The notes beneath the pieces are model-generated. The model was not told the DNA's origin. It did no database searches and saw nothing but the letters and a program-made list of their open reading frames with translations. From the IMG/VR virus record IMGVR_UViG_3300033997_000478, positions 62,001 to 126,000 of that record: 64,000 bases of DNA, one strand, 5' to 3'. Made by a program: the position numbers and the translations under genes. The first letter of the stretch is position 1. The number at the start of each line of letters is the position of its first letter. This document shows, piece after piece, positions 53,267 through 61,530 of the stretch. Origin of the DNA: a virus.

Positions 53267-54166
53267 ATGAACAACTTCTTCGTCAACCTCCATGCGTGGC
53301 TGAAGTCACAGCTGGTGTTCGTTGCCATGGCCGTCGTCTTCGGCCTGGTCGCGGGCTTTCTGCACTTCAACCACTCCCCGGTCACCTTCGTGGCCATCGC
53401 CACCCTCGTCGTCCTGACCCTCTACCTCACCTACGCCAACTACCGGCAGTACGAGCAGTTGGTGGGCGACCACGATGAGCAACTGGTGAGTCTCCATCGG
53501 GAACACAATGCCAAGGTAACCTCGATGGCTGATACCATCGAAGATCTGCGGGTCAAGCTGCACGGGGCCAACATCAACAACGCCACCCTGCGCAACCAGC
53601 TCGAATCCAAGGAGCTCGGCTACAGCCAAGCCCAGGCCGACCTGGCCGCAGGGGAGTTGAAACTGGCTGAGAAGCTCGCCCGCATCGAAGATCTGGAAGT
53701 GCAGCTCCAGACCGCGAAGGAGAATGCGCTCTTCAGTGACAATCGCCACAGCGTCGCCAAGATGGAAAGCGACTACCTGCGCCAGCACTCGCGTGAGCTG
53801 ATGATCTTCCTGGCCTCGGTCTACGAGTCCGGCACGCGCCAGGAGAACTACCTCGACGGCCTGCACTGGTTCCTGTACGTGGACGCCCCCGGTTCGCAGG
53901 TTCGCTTCCTGGTGCCGGAGCTGAGCGCCGAGATCTCCGCCTACGACAAGGACGCCAAGACCTTCGTGAACTTCCTCAAGGCCCTGCCGGCCTACGAGAA
54001 GGCCTGGGACGGCCACCTGCCGAACATGGTCTACGACCGACTGGTCGCACTGGCCGGCAAGCTGCACGACACCCGCCTGTCCCCGCCGATCGCTCTGGCC
54101 AGCACCGGCAAGGCGCCGACCAAGGCCCGCGTGGCCAAGAAGCGCGCTCGTGGCCCGAAGGCCTAA
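53267..54166 (+). CDS. Membrane protein with long coiled coil, 299 aa
   Basis: Two membrane helices (VFVAMAVVFGLVAGFL and VAIATLVVLTLYLTY, residues ~17-60), then a ~110-residue coiled coil, a small folded part and a very basic C-terminal tail (KARVAKKRARGPK). The basic tail probably stays in the cytoplasm and may touch nucleic acid. It overlaps the next membrane gene by 17 nt. Confidence 0.7.
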   Translation: MNNFFVNLHAWLKSQLVFVAMAVVFGLVAGFLHFNHSPVTFVAIATLVVLTLYLTYANYRQYEQLVGDHDEQLVSLHREHNAKVTSMADTIEDLRVKLHGANINNATLRNQLESKELGYSQAQADLAAGELKLAEKLARIEDLEVQLQTAKENALFSDNRHSVAKMESDYLRQHSRELMIFLASVYESGTRQENYLDGLHWFLYVDAPGSQVRFLVPELSAEISAYDKDAKTFVNFLKALPAYEKAWDGHLPNMVYDRLVALAGKLHDTRLSPPIALASTGKAPTKARVAKKRARGPKA

Positions 54167-54410
54167 GCGCTACGGTAAGTGGGTACTGATCACCTGGGCA
54201 CTGGCGACCTTTGCCTACTTGGTGTCCTTCGTGTTCTGGATGATCGGTAACCAACCGCTTTACCGTGTCACTCAGCTGATTGCGGCCGGCCTCAGTTTCG
54301 CCTTGATCTACTTTGCCATCCAGTACAGCCATCAAATCAAGATGGAAGAGATTCAGGAGACGCTGGCGAACGTGCGGGCCCGCAAGAAGGTCGTCCCGAC
54401 CGAGGAATGA
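54150..54410 (+). CDS. Small membrane protein, 86 aa
   Basis: GTG start inside the previous gene, placed like that of the 51856 gene. A basic N-terminus and two membrane helices (WALATFAYLVSFVFWMIG and AAGLSFALIYFAIQYS) precede a charged helix. Could be holin-like given the endolysin gene 68 nt downstream. Confidence 0.62.
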   Translation: MARRPKRYGKWVLITWALATFAYLVSFVFWMIGNQPLYRVTQLIAAGLSFALIYFAIQYSHQIKMEEIQETLANVRARKKVVPTEE

Positions 54411-54411
54411 G

Positions 54412-54444
54412 AGAGCCCCCACCTTCGGGTGGGGGTTTTATTAC
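54412..54444 (+). terminator. Rho-independent terminator
   Basis: GCCCCCACC-TTCG-GGTGGGGG followed by TTTTATTAC. Confidence 0.82.
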
Positions 54445-54477
54445 GCAATCGTATGGTTAATACATCGGAGAACAACC

Positions 54478-55329
54478 ATGCTGTTGCGTCTGAATGACAA
54501 GAACTGCGCGGTCAAGGAGATGCAGCTGAAGCTGGGTCTGACCGCCGATGGGGCCTTTGGCCCTGCCACGCAGAAGGCCGTGATTGCCTTCCAGAAATCC
54601 AAGGGACTGGTCGCTGACGGCATCGCTGGTCCGGCCACCTTGGCCGCACTGGGCTTGACGGGTCTGGAGATCTGCTCGGCACCGGTGGGCGTGGGTACCA
54701 AGCTGGTCGAGCAGGATTACATCGACGCTGCCAAGCTGCTGTCCAAGCCAGGGCAAGCCTGTGAGGTGGCAGCCATCAAGGCGGTGGCGCTAGTGGAAGC
54801 CAAGGGTGTGGCTTTCCTGCCCAGCGGCAAGCCTAAGACCCTGTGGGAGCGCCACTGGTTCTGGAAGCTGATGACCGACACCAAGCTGCGCGACCGTCTG
54901 GCGCTGAGCGAACGCGACATCTGCTTCAAGTCGGCCAAGACCAACAAGAAGGTCGACGACGCCGGCAAGCCGATCCTGGAGATCGACCGCTACCAAGGCG
55001 GCGACAAGGAGTGGGAGTTCATCGATCGGGCCATGAAGTACGATGCCAATGCTGCCATGCAGTCGGCCTCGTTCGGCATGTTCCAGATCATGGGCTTCAA
55101 CTACCAGCGTGCCGGCTTCACCACCCCCAAGGCGTACTACGACTCCACCTTCCGTGGTGAGCGTGAGCACCTGATGGCCTTCGTCAACTTCATCAAGTCC
55201 GACGCCACCCTGTGGAACGCACTGCTGACGAAGAACTGGGCAGTCTTCGCCTTCAACTACAACGGTCCTGGCTACAAGGTCTACAGCTACGACACCAAGA
55301 TGGCCAACGCTTACAAGCAGTACAAATGA
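54478..55329 (+). CDS. Endolysin: peptidoglycan-binding domain plus N-acetylmuramidase
   Basis: 283 aa, start at 54478 with CGGAGAAC upstream. Residues ~10-62 are a PG_binding_1 repeat (DGAFGPATQKAVIAFQKSKG). Residues ~80-283 match the N-acetylmuramidase (DUF3380) family, with AIKAVALVEAKGVAFL (catalytic Glu) and LWERHWFWK. The N-terminal binding domain order is that of phiKZ-type modular lysins. No signal peptide, so release needs a holin. Confidence 0.88.
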   Translation: MLLRLNDKNCAVKEMQLKLGLTADGAFGPATQKAVIAFQKSKGLVADGIAGPATLAALGLTGLEICSAPVGVGTKLVEQDYIDAAKLLSKPGQACEVAAIKAVALVEAKGVAFLPSGKPKTLWERHWFWKLMTDTKLRDRLALSERDICFKSAKTNKKVDDAGKPILEIDRYQGGDKEWEFIDRAMKYDANAAMQSASFGMFQIMGFNYQRAGFTTPKAYYDSTFRGEREHLMAFVNFIKSDATLWNALLTKNWAVFAFNYNGPGYKVYSYDTKMANAYKQYK

Positions 55330-55337
55330 TCGACAGT

Positions 55338-55372
55338 ATAGAGGCGGGCCTTCGGGCCCGCTTTTATGCCAT
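55338..55372 (+). terminator. Rho-independent terminator
   Basis: GCGGGCC-TTCG-GGCCCGC followed by TTTTATGCC. Confidence 0.8.
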
Positions 55373-55402
55373 TGAAAAATTTCCGACGCCCTTACTATCC
55401 CT
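55370..55402 (+). promoter_or_regulatory. Weak promoter-like site related to modules 1-3
   Basis: TTGAAAAATTTCC, then CTTACTATCCC. It shares the AAAA-TTTC upstream element and a TACTATCC core with the early modules but lacks the TATAnTAC match. Confidence 0.35.
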
Positions 55403-55477
55403 AAGAGAGCCCCTACTTCCGTAAAATCAAATTGTGGGCATCCATCATCTGAAACCTCTACCCGGCACACGAACCAC

Positions 55478-55801
55478 ATGAACGATACCGCAAAGCGCAA
55501 AGGCAAGTACCTGTACCAAGCTAACCGGGCAGCCCATGTTGCCGTCCTCTGGGCGGTCAATCAAGAACTTACCAGTGATGAAACCCTGCGCCTGCAGCGA
55601 ATGGAAGATACCCTGCGCAGTCATCCTGCGTTCGGACATCTGACCTTCGCACCGAAGGACGGCTACTGCGGAGTAGTCGAAGAATTTGATGTGCACCTGT
55701 ACAAGGGTAAGGAAATCTTCTACCCCCGCGGTGCCCACGTCCTGCCGTTGCCCCACTACATGCAGGTGGTTGGCAAGGGCTACTTCCAGTACGAGAAGTG
55801 A
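55478..55801 (+). CDS. Unknown protein, 107 aa
   Basis: Weak ribosome site. A soluble mixed protein with no recognised domain; the next gene starts 1 nt after its stop. Probably the first gene of a long unit of small genes up to 57.7 kb. Confidence 0.65.
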   Translation: MNDTAKRKGKYLYQANRAAHVAVLWAVNQELTSDETLRLQRMEDTLRSHPAFGHLTFAPKDGYCGVVEEFDVHLYKGKEIFYPRGAHVLPLPHYMQVVGKGYFQYEK

Positions 55802-55802
55802 T

Positions 55803-56402
55803 ATGCCCCAAGGCCGTGATCTGATCGTTCGACAGGTTGCTGGAGTCGGCAGCCGGGAAACACCCGAAGAGATCAAGCCGCTGTTTTTGGACATCTTTGA
55901 ATGTCTGACCGATGACAACTACCAACTCACCAGTGGCGATGCACAAGGGCCCGACGAATGGGCCCACGAAGGAGCCATGCGTTCGTCTAACTATGGCTTG
56001 ATCGGTGCGAACATCTTCCTTCCGTGGAATGGCGTTCGTCGCCACGATGGTACCTACCGTTATGAGGACGGCAAGGTTTTCTTTGACGCCTCCAAGTTTG
56101 AGAACTGGGAACGTGCCGGCGAGATCTCTCTTGCTGCGCGCGGTTCATGGGAGGGTTTGGGTCGTGGTGGGATTGCCTTGCACACTCGCAATGCCTACCA
56201 AGTCCTCTCGCGCTCACTGGAGAAGCCTGTCAAACAGATCGTTTGCTGGGCCTTGCCGGTAGGTAAGAAAGGCCGGGTTAGGGGTGGTACCAACACTGCT
56301 CATCAGATTGGTTTGGACTACAATGTCCCAATCATCAACCTTGCCACCGAAGAAGGCATGCAGCGGGCGATGGACTATTTGCGACGTAAGGGAAGGCGCT
56401 GA
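55803..56402 (+). CDS. SLOG/DprA-like Rossmann-fold protein
   Basis: 199 aa. GVGSRETP (residues ~14-21), SGDAQGPDEWAHEGA (~44-58) and GGTNTAHQIGLDYNVP (~161-176) follow the GSR, GxAxGxD and GGT pattern of the SLOG superfamily, which binds nucleotides or nucleotide-derived ligands. Phages carry DprA-like members of unknown role. It could bind DNA ends, lonely-guy-type ligands or ADP-ribose-type signals. Confidence 0.65.
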   Translation: MPQGRDLIVRQVAGVGSRETPEEIKPLFLDIFECLTDDNYQLTSGDAQGPDEWAHEGAMRSSNYGLIGANIFLPWNGVRRHDGTYRYEDGKVFFDASKFENWERAGEISLAARGSWEGLGRGGIALHTRNAYQVLSRSLEKPVKQIVCWALPVGKKGRVRGGTNTAHQIGLDYNVPIINLATEEGMQRAMDYLRRKGRR

Positions 56403-56581
56403 TGATTGCCTGGATAGATCGGGTCATCAATGAGACTCATGGCAGGCATTGGGCCGTGCTCTTTATCACCGGCCATGGCTTTCCCTTGTATTGGCTGATA
56501 CGTCATCCGCTCATTGCCTTCAGTGTTTATCAGCTGGCAATGTTTCGAATGAAGGAGTACCAAGGACGTGAACCTGACTGA
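56402..56581 (+). CDS. Small hydrophobic protein, 59 aa
   Basis: The ATG overlaps the previous stop. A single hydrophobic stretch (WAVLFITGHGFPLYWLI) suggests a membrane anchor. The next gene starts with a GTG 14 nt inside it. Confidence 0.6.
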   Translation: MIAWIDRVINETHGRHWAVLFITGHGFPLYWLIRHPLIAFSVYQLAMFRMKEYQGREPD

Positions 56582-56918
56582 GAAGAGCCTCAAAGAAGCC
56601 TACTACCAGCGACTGCTGTCGCGGTTCTGGCTGTCGGTGCTGTTGGTGACCCTACTGGGGGTAGGGATTATCTCGAGCGTCTATACCGCCTTTACCCATC
56701 CGGAGTTCTTCATCCGACCCGGCGGGATTGCAATCGTTCTGGCGTGGACGCTACTCACCGGAATCGTTGCACTGTTCCACGGCAACAATAACCGATCTAT
56801 CCACGCGCTGGAGAACTACTTCGGTTATCAAGGGGATCGTGCCAAAGCACGACACGAGCACTTCTGCACCAACCTCCTGCACTGCGCCATGGTGCATAAC
56901 AGGATTGACGAGGAGTAA
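56568..56918 (+). CDS. Small membrane protein, 116 aa
   Basis: GTG start overlapping the previous gene, AAGGA upstream. Two membrane helices (FWLSVLLVTLLGVGIISSVY and IAIVLAWTLLTGIVALF) are followed by a cytoplasmic-type charged tail. Part of a membrane gene cluster. Confidence 0.65.
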   Translation: MNLTEKSLKEAYYQRLLSRFWLSVLLVTLLGVGIISSVYTAFTHPEFFIRPGGIAIVLAWTLLTGIVALFHGNNNRSIHALENYFGYQGDRAKARHEHFCTNLLHCAMVHNRIDEE

Positions 56919-56925
56919 ATAGGGG

Positions 56926-57189
56926 ATGGGGATGGAAAAGATTGAAGAATCTGAGTACAAATATCGCACGGCCTATCTGATAGCGTTTGTCTTTGTACTA
57001 GCCATGACGCTGATTGATCTGGCCCTGTTGATCTGTGGTCTCAGGGGATGGGTGGAGATCTCTCTACTCACGGCGGGTAAGTTGTTTGTCTGCCTGCTCG
57101 TACTGGTGGTGGTCACTCGCCTGGTGTGGGAGTTCTACGATGCTCAGCGTGAAGCCTACCAACAGTTCAGGAGCCAGACCGATGCTTAA
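56926..57189 (+). CDS. Small membrane protein, 87 aa
   Basis: ATG at 56926 or 56932; GGAG and GGGG lie just upstream. Two membrane helices (YLIAFVFVLAMTLIDLALLI and LFVCLLVLVVVTRLVW) then a charged C-terminus. Overlaps the next gene. Confidence 0.63.
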   Translation: MGMEKIEESEYKYRTAYLIAFVFVLAMTLIDLALLICGLRGWVEISLLTAGKLFVCLLVLVVVTRLVWEFYDAQREAYQQFRSQTDA

Positions 57190-57421
57190 GCGTATCGCCG
57201 CCAGTGCTGCCCAAATCATCATCTGGGCCATGATGCTCGCCGTTTCAATTGCCATGGTCTGGGTGGCGTGTTGGGTCCGCCAAGCTGCACCGGAACTCAA
57301 GGACCAAGCCTACCTGACGGCAATCACCGCCGTGGCGATCGCCTTTGTCTGGATCATCGGACTGAGCACGATCAAGCGGCTCCGGTTCTACGACAGCCTC
57401 AAGGCTAAGGGAAGCGCATGA
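57182..57421 (+). CDS. Small membrane protein, 79 aa
   Basis: Start at 57182, 8 nt before the previous stop. Two membrane helices (QIIIWAMMLAVSIAMVWVAC and AITAVAIAFVWIIG) and a basic end. Overlaps the next gene by 4 nt. Confidence 0.63.
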   Translation: MLKRIAASAAQIIIWAMMLAVSIAMVWVACWVRQAAPELKDQAYLTAITAVAIAFVWIIGLSTIKRLRFYDSLKAKGSA

Positions 57422-57723
57422 AGGGCATGGGCAACTACACGCACCAGTCGCTGGTGTATGCAAGCGTCCACCGGGCGTGTGCGAGCGCTCGCACTGCCTG
57501 GCGCACCACGCTGCTGATAGCTTTGGTCTACGCAGGGATTACGATCCCGATGATCATCGCCAAGCCCGAGCGCACGCTGTGGACCTTCGTGGTCCCAACC
57601 CTGATCGCCCTCGTGTTCGGCGTTCTGGCATACGTCTTCTATCGACGTATGGTGCGTGCCCAACAGCAGCTGGACCATCTCACCGAGTCCTCCGGCATCG
57701 GACGACTGTGGGACGATCTGTAA
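57418..57723 (+). CDS. Small membrane protein, 101 aa
   Basis: Coupled to the previous gene by ATGA. Two membrane helices (TLLIALVYAGITIPMII and FVVPTLIALVFGVLAYVFY) followed by a charged helix. Last of four consecutive membrane genes, closed by a terminator. Confidence 0.65.
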   Translation: MKGMGNYTHQSLVYASVHRACASARTAWRTTLLIALVYAGITIPMIIAKPERTLWTFVVPTLIALVFGVLAYVFYRRMVRAQQQLDHLTESSGIGRLWDDL

Positions 57724-57724
57724 C

Positions 57725-57760
57725 CGCATAGGGACGGCTGCGGCCGTCTCTTATGCCCTC
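57725..57760 (+). terminator. Terminator hairpin
   Basis: CGCATA precedes GACGGC-TGCG-GCCGTC, followed by TCTTATGCC. Confidence 0.7.
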
Positions 57761-57782
57761 AAAACACAACAGGAATGAAATC

Positions 57783-58544
57783 ATGGCACGCTACAAGAAA
57801 CGCACCTACGAAATCCACAGCAACGGAACGGTGGAGACGTTCACCGACGAGGACAAAGTGTTGTCCTTCCTGCTCAACAGGGCACGCGACGTCACGGCTC
57901 TGTACGTCATCACTGGTGGTGGGCGACGTGTCTTGAGTCCTCTGACTAAGGAACTCAACAAGCCGCTGGACCTGTACAAGTTCCGCCACTGGATGTGGAT
58001 GTATCAGGACCGGATCAAGGGTATCTCTCCAGACACGGCCCGTCGCATGGGTATTCAACAGTACCTGCGCGGTCGTGCGGCACCGCTGGATCACAGCGTG
58101 CGTGCTACCCGCGATGAACTCAAGTTCAAACGCGAACTGGCCGATCTCAAGTACGCCCACAAGAAGTTGGCCGAGGACAACGACCGCCTGCGCGCTGAAA
58201 ACAAGCAGACTCAGAGTCTGCTGAACGAAGCAATGAAACTGCACATCAAGCACTGGATGGTTGAGCAGAACGGCGGCCCTATCGCCAGTGACCAGTACCG
58301 TTTTGCCACGCTCTGGTTGCCACAGCCTGCCGTATTCAAGAGCGTAGCTGACGTACTGGCCTCCATGCACTATTTTGGTACGTCCGGTAAAGATGCTGTG
58401 CGTGATGTGTGGGATCGCAAATATAAGAAAGAGCCCAACTCCACCAGCCTCTATATCGCCGAGCTCAACGGTGACAAACTCACTCTGTGGTGGCAGGGCA
58501 ACTACGACGCACTGCGCTACCGCATCTCCAAATTTACCAGGTGA
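57783..58544 (+). CDS. Unknown protein with coiled coil, 253 aa
   Basis: Start at 57783 (MARYKKRTYE) after CAGGAATGAAATC. A basic N-terminal region, a coiled coil near residues 115-160 (LADLKYAHKKLAEDNDRLRA) and a folded C-terminal part. No family recognised; it directly precedes the HNH gene. Confidence 0.68.
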   Translation: MARYKKRTYEIHSNGTVETFTDEDKVLSFLLNRARDVTALYVITGGGRRVLSPLTKELNKPLDLYKFRHWMWMYQDRIKGISPDTARRMGIQQYLRGRAAPLDHSVRATRDELKFKRELADLKYAHKKLAEDNDRLRAENKQTQSLLNEAMKLHIKHWMVEQNGGPIASDQYRFATLWLPQPAVFKSVADVLASMHYFGTSGKDAVRDVWDRKYKKEPNSTSLYIAELNGDKLTLWWQGNYDALRYRISKFTR

Positions 58545-58548
58545 AGAA

Positions 58549-59226
58549 ATGAAGAACAAAGACCTTACCGGTCGGCAGTTCGGTAAGCTTACGGTTCTTC
58601 GTGCAGATGGAGCTCGAGCGCGCCGGGACTACCGAGAGGTTTTGTGGCTGTGCCGCTGTGACTGCGGCGTGGAAAAGACCATCGGTAGTCGAGCCCTCCT
58701 TCACAAGGTCCACGGCAGTAAGTCGTGCGGTTGCGTGAGGAGCCAGAAGCTCGTCGCTGCCGCCTACAGTACCAAACACGGGCTCAAACAACACCGACTA
58801 TACCCGATCTGGAAAACGATGCGTATGCGGTGCAACAACCCGAATAACCATAAGTACGCCAACTATGGCGGTCGGGGAATTCGGGTCTGTGAACGCTGGT
58901 CAGACTTTAAGACCTTCTTGGATGACATGGGCCCATCATTTACAGAGGGTTTGAGTCTGGATCGCATTGACGTCAACGGGCATTACGAACCGGGTAATTG
59001 CCGCTGGGCGACTTACAAGGTCCAAGCCAATAATCGTGAAAGGTCGGGACGCCTCCAAGTTGTCGTCAAGGTTCCGGACACCTTGGACGATTCAGACCTC
59101 TCGAATTGGATGGATGTGGCTGAGGTGGTCAAAGTTCTCCAACCCATCCAGAAGCAACACGACAGCCCTTTCAAGTTTTATCGCCGCATCACATCAACCG
59201 ACGTTATCTACAGCCTGGAGCTTTAA
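58549..59226 (+). CDS. HNH homing endonuclease upstream of thymidylate synthase
   Basis: 225 aa, start at 58549. The N-terminal part has a small Cys-rich zinc module (LCRCDCGVEKTI and KSCGCVRS, residues ~32-67). The HNH part has YGGRGIRVCERW, then DRIDVNGHYEPGNCRWAT (~145-162), closely like the gene at 587-1168. It ends directly before the thymidylate synthase GTG, so it probably homes on this locus or uses its transcript. Confidence 0.87.
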   Translation: MKNKDLTGRQFGKLTVLRADGARARRDYREVLWLCRCDCGVEKTIGSRALLHKVHGSKSCGCVRSQKLVAAAYSTKHGLKQHRLYPIWKTMRMRCNNPNNHKYANYGGRGIRVCERWSDFKTFLDDMGPSFTEGLSLDRIDVNGHYEPGNCRWATYKVQANNRERSGRLQVVVKVPDTLDDSDLSNWMDVAEVVKVLQPIQKQHDSPFKFYRRITSTDVIYSLEL

Positions 59227-60696
59227 GTGAAGCAATATCTCGATCTTCTGCGTGACGTTCGCGAGAATGCACGTTACAAGCTGGACCGCACCAAGGTCGG
59301 CTGCTACTCAGTCTTCGGTCGACAGGTGAGGTTCAATCTTGCCGATGGTTTTCCGATGTGCACCACCAAGAAGCTGCACCTGCGTTCGATCATCCACGAG
59401 CTGCTGTGGTTCCTCAAGGGTGACACCAACATCGGTTACCTCAAGAGCCTGGGCGTGCGCATCTGGGACGAATGGGCCTCAGCGTCGGGAGATTTGGGGC
59501 CGATCTATGGGTTCGGCTGGCGGTACGCGCCCGTCGAAAATCCCAAGCATCTGGTCCAAGTTGCGATTCGCTCCGACCAAGATGCCGACTACGTGGAACA
59601 GATCCCCGCGTTCCAACCGCCCATCAAGTGCGATCTCAACAATGAACGCATGTGGGCCATCGAAGACCTGGGTGCAGACGGCGGGAACACCCGCTACAAG
59701 GTCCAGTTCGCCTCTGGTTTCATTGGTGAGATCTCGCGTCCGAACTGGCGTGCATTGACCGACTACGATGTGGTCGATGGTTACGCACGTACAGTGTGCG
59801 GTGTCGGCTATCTCGGTAATCCGGTCCTCAAGCACGACCGCCTGTACGCTCTTTGGCGTAACATGTTGGCCCGCTGCTACGACCCCGCACACCCCAGCTA
59901 TCCGTCGTATGGCGGTGCGGGCATCACTGTCTCGCCGATCTGGCATAGCTACGAGCAGTTCGTTCGCACGACAACGCGGCTACCGCTGTACGCACTGTGG
60001 AATATCCATCCGGGTAACTACGACCTGGACAAGGATTACTACGGAAGCGGCGTGTACTCGCCTAGCACCTGTGTGTTCATCCCACAGGAACTCAATGCCG
60101 CTCTCCCGAAGGACGGTATCGCGCTGGCCGTCAAGGGGCAGCTCTTTGCGAACTGGGAGGCCTTCGCGCGCCACAACCGTATTCGCCCGGATTACATCAA
60201 GGCTCGAATCTCTGAGGGGCATAAGTGCGGCGAATTCCACCCGGACGATTTTGAAGAAGTTCGTCCGAAGGAAGGGTTCTTGTATCGACAGAAGTTCTAC
60301 GTCGACCAGATCGCTGATGCCATCCATACGCTGCGAACGTCCCCGGCTTCCCGTCGGATCATCGTCAACGCCTGGCTACCGTCACTGATCGCAGACCAAG
60401 CACTTACCCCGTGTCATGCCATGTTCCAGTTCTACGCTGAAGAGCTGACCCTGCAAGAGCGCGCCACCCTGTACATCGCCAAGCAGTACCCGGAAGGCAT
60501 CAGTGCGGCGCAGTACAACGCTGACCACCTGCTGGGTCTGGTCAAGATCTACGAGGAAGAATCCAAGCTCACCTTCCATGGCGAGTACGGTGCTGCTGGC
60601 CAGCCGGAATTGGAACAGCGACTGGAAATGATCGAAGTGATCCTCGAAGAGCACAAGATCCCGAAGCATCGCCTGTCCTGCCAGCTCTACCAGCGT
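59227..60696 (+). CDS. thyA: Thymidylate synthase, exon 1, with in-frame HNH domain
   Basis: GTG start with TGGAG upstream. The ThyA sequence begins at once ([51 protein letters not shown]). Residues ~109-357 are an inserted HNH domain ([31 protein letters not shown]), then ThyA resumes at YVDQIADAI and SRRIIVNAW. The catalytic Cys is 396 ([12 protein letters not shown]). A second insert of ~75 residues follows before LSCQLYQR, where the exon ends (60696, T). No intein end motifs are present. The enzyme makes dTMP from dUMP and methylene-tetrahydrofolate. Confidence 0.88.
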
Positions 60697-60799
60697 AAAC
60701 AACACTGCGCCATTGCAGCGTGAGCTGCATTGAAACACATTCCTTAAAGCAATACATGTCCAGGAAGTAGTGTTCCGGGGCAATGACAGGAGAATTAAT

Positions 60800-61387
60800 T
60801 TGAGCGAACCACCGTCTGAACCAGAGGAATTCTGGAAAAGAGTCGAGAAATTCAAAAGACTAGAAGTCTCCAATCTGGGTGGTGCGCGAACGGTGTGGCC
60901 GCACAAGGTTAAGGTTCTTCAGCCGATGAAGGCACCTTCCAGTAAGGATCATTACCTGAAAATTTCAGTTAGTCCTTCGGAAGGAGGTAAACAAAAACAG
61001 GTCATGATCCACACCCTCGTTGCTGAAGCTTTCATTGATCGACCATCGGGTATTGTCGATATGGAAGTCAACCACAAGGATGGGGTAAAGACGAACAATG
61101 TTGCGACGAATCTCGAATGGACAACCCACCAAGGGAATATCCAACATTCGTTCGAAAGCGGATTGAGGGCGGCGTGTGTCGGTGAACTTCATCCACAGGC
61201 GAAATCCGTCCGGGCTATAAATGTGATGGACGGCGAAATTATCGCTGCCGGGACCGTTGACGAGTTGGCTCAGAAACTGGGCGTCGAAAGATCCTTCATT
61301 CGAAGGAGATTAAATGGAACCGTCACATCCATAAATCCTAAATTGCCTTACCGAATCGAAGGTCTGGGAAAGGGCAACACTACCTGA
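60800..61387 (+). CDS. HNH endonuclease in the thymidylate synthase intron
   Basis: 195 aa from a TTG at 60800 with CAGGAGAA upstream; a GTG at 60770 is the alternative. It has a NUMOD4-like part and the HNH core NHKDGVKTNNVATNLEWTTH, then NIQHSFESGL, and a C-terminal DNA-binding unit (VDELAQKLGVERSFIRRRL). Base use is more AT-rich than the surrounding genes, as expected for a mobile gene. Confidence 0.86.
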   Translation: MSEPPSEPEEFWKRVEKFKRLEVSNLGGARTVWPHKVKVLQPMKAPSSKDHYLKISVSPSEGGKQKQVMIHTLVAEAFIDRPSGIVDMEVNHKDGVKTNNVATNLEWTTHQGNIQHSFESGLRAACVGELHPQAKSVRAINVMDGEIIAAGTVDELAQKLGVERSFIRRRLNGTVTSINPKLPYRIEGLGKGNTT

Positions 61388-61530
61388 GCTAAATCAGTGT
61401 CCTCACCCAAAGGAATGTGTAAACCTCTCTAAAACGGGAAACTCTCGACTGAGACAATCCGTTGCTAAATCGAAACAACCTGAATAAAGACCTACACTAT
61501 CCTCAGGCTAGTAATCAGAGGAGAATTGTG

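Noticed and set aside
59545-60300. Intein in thymidylate synthase
   Set aside because: There is no Cys/Ser at the upstream boundary and no His-Asn followed by Cys/Ser/Thr at the downstream boundary; it is better read as an in-frame domain insertion.
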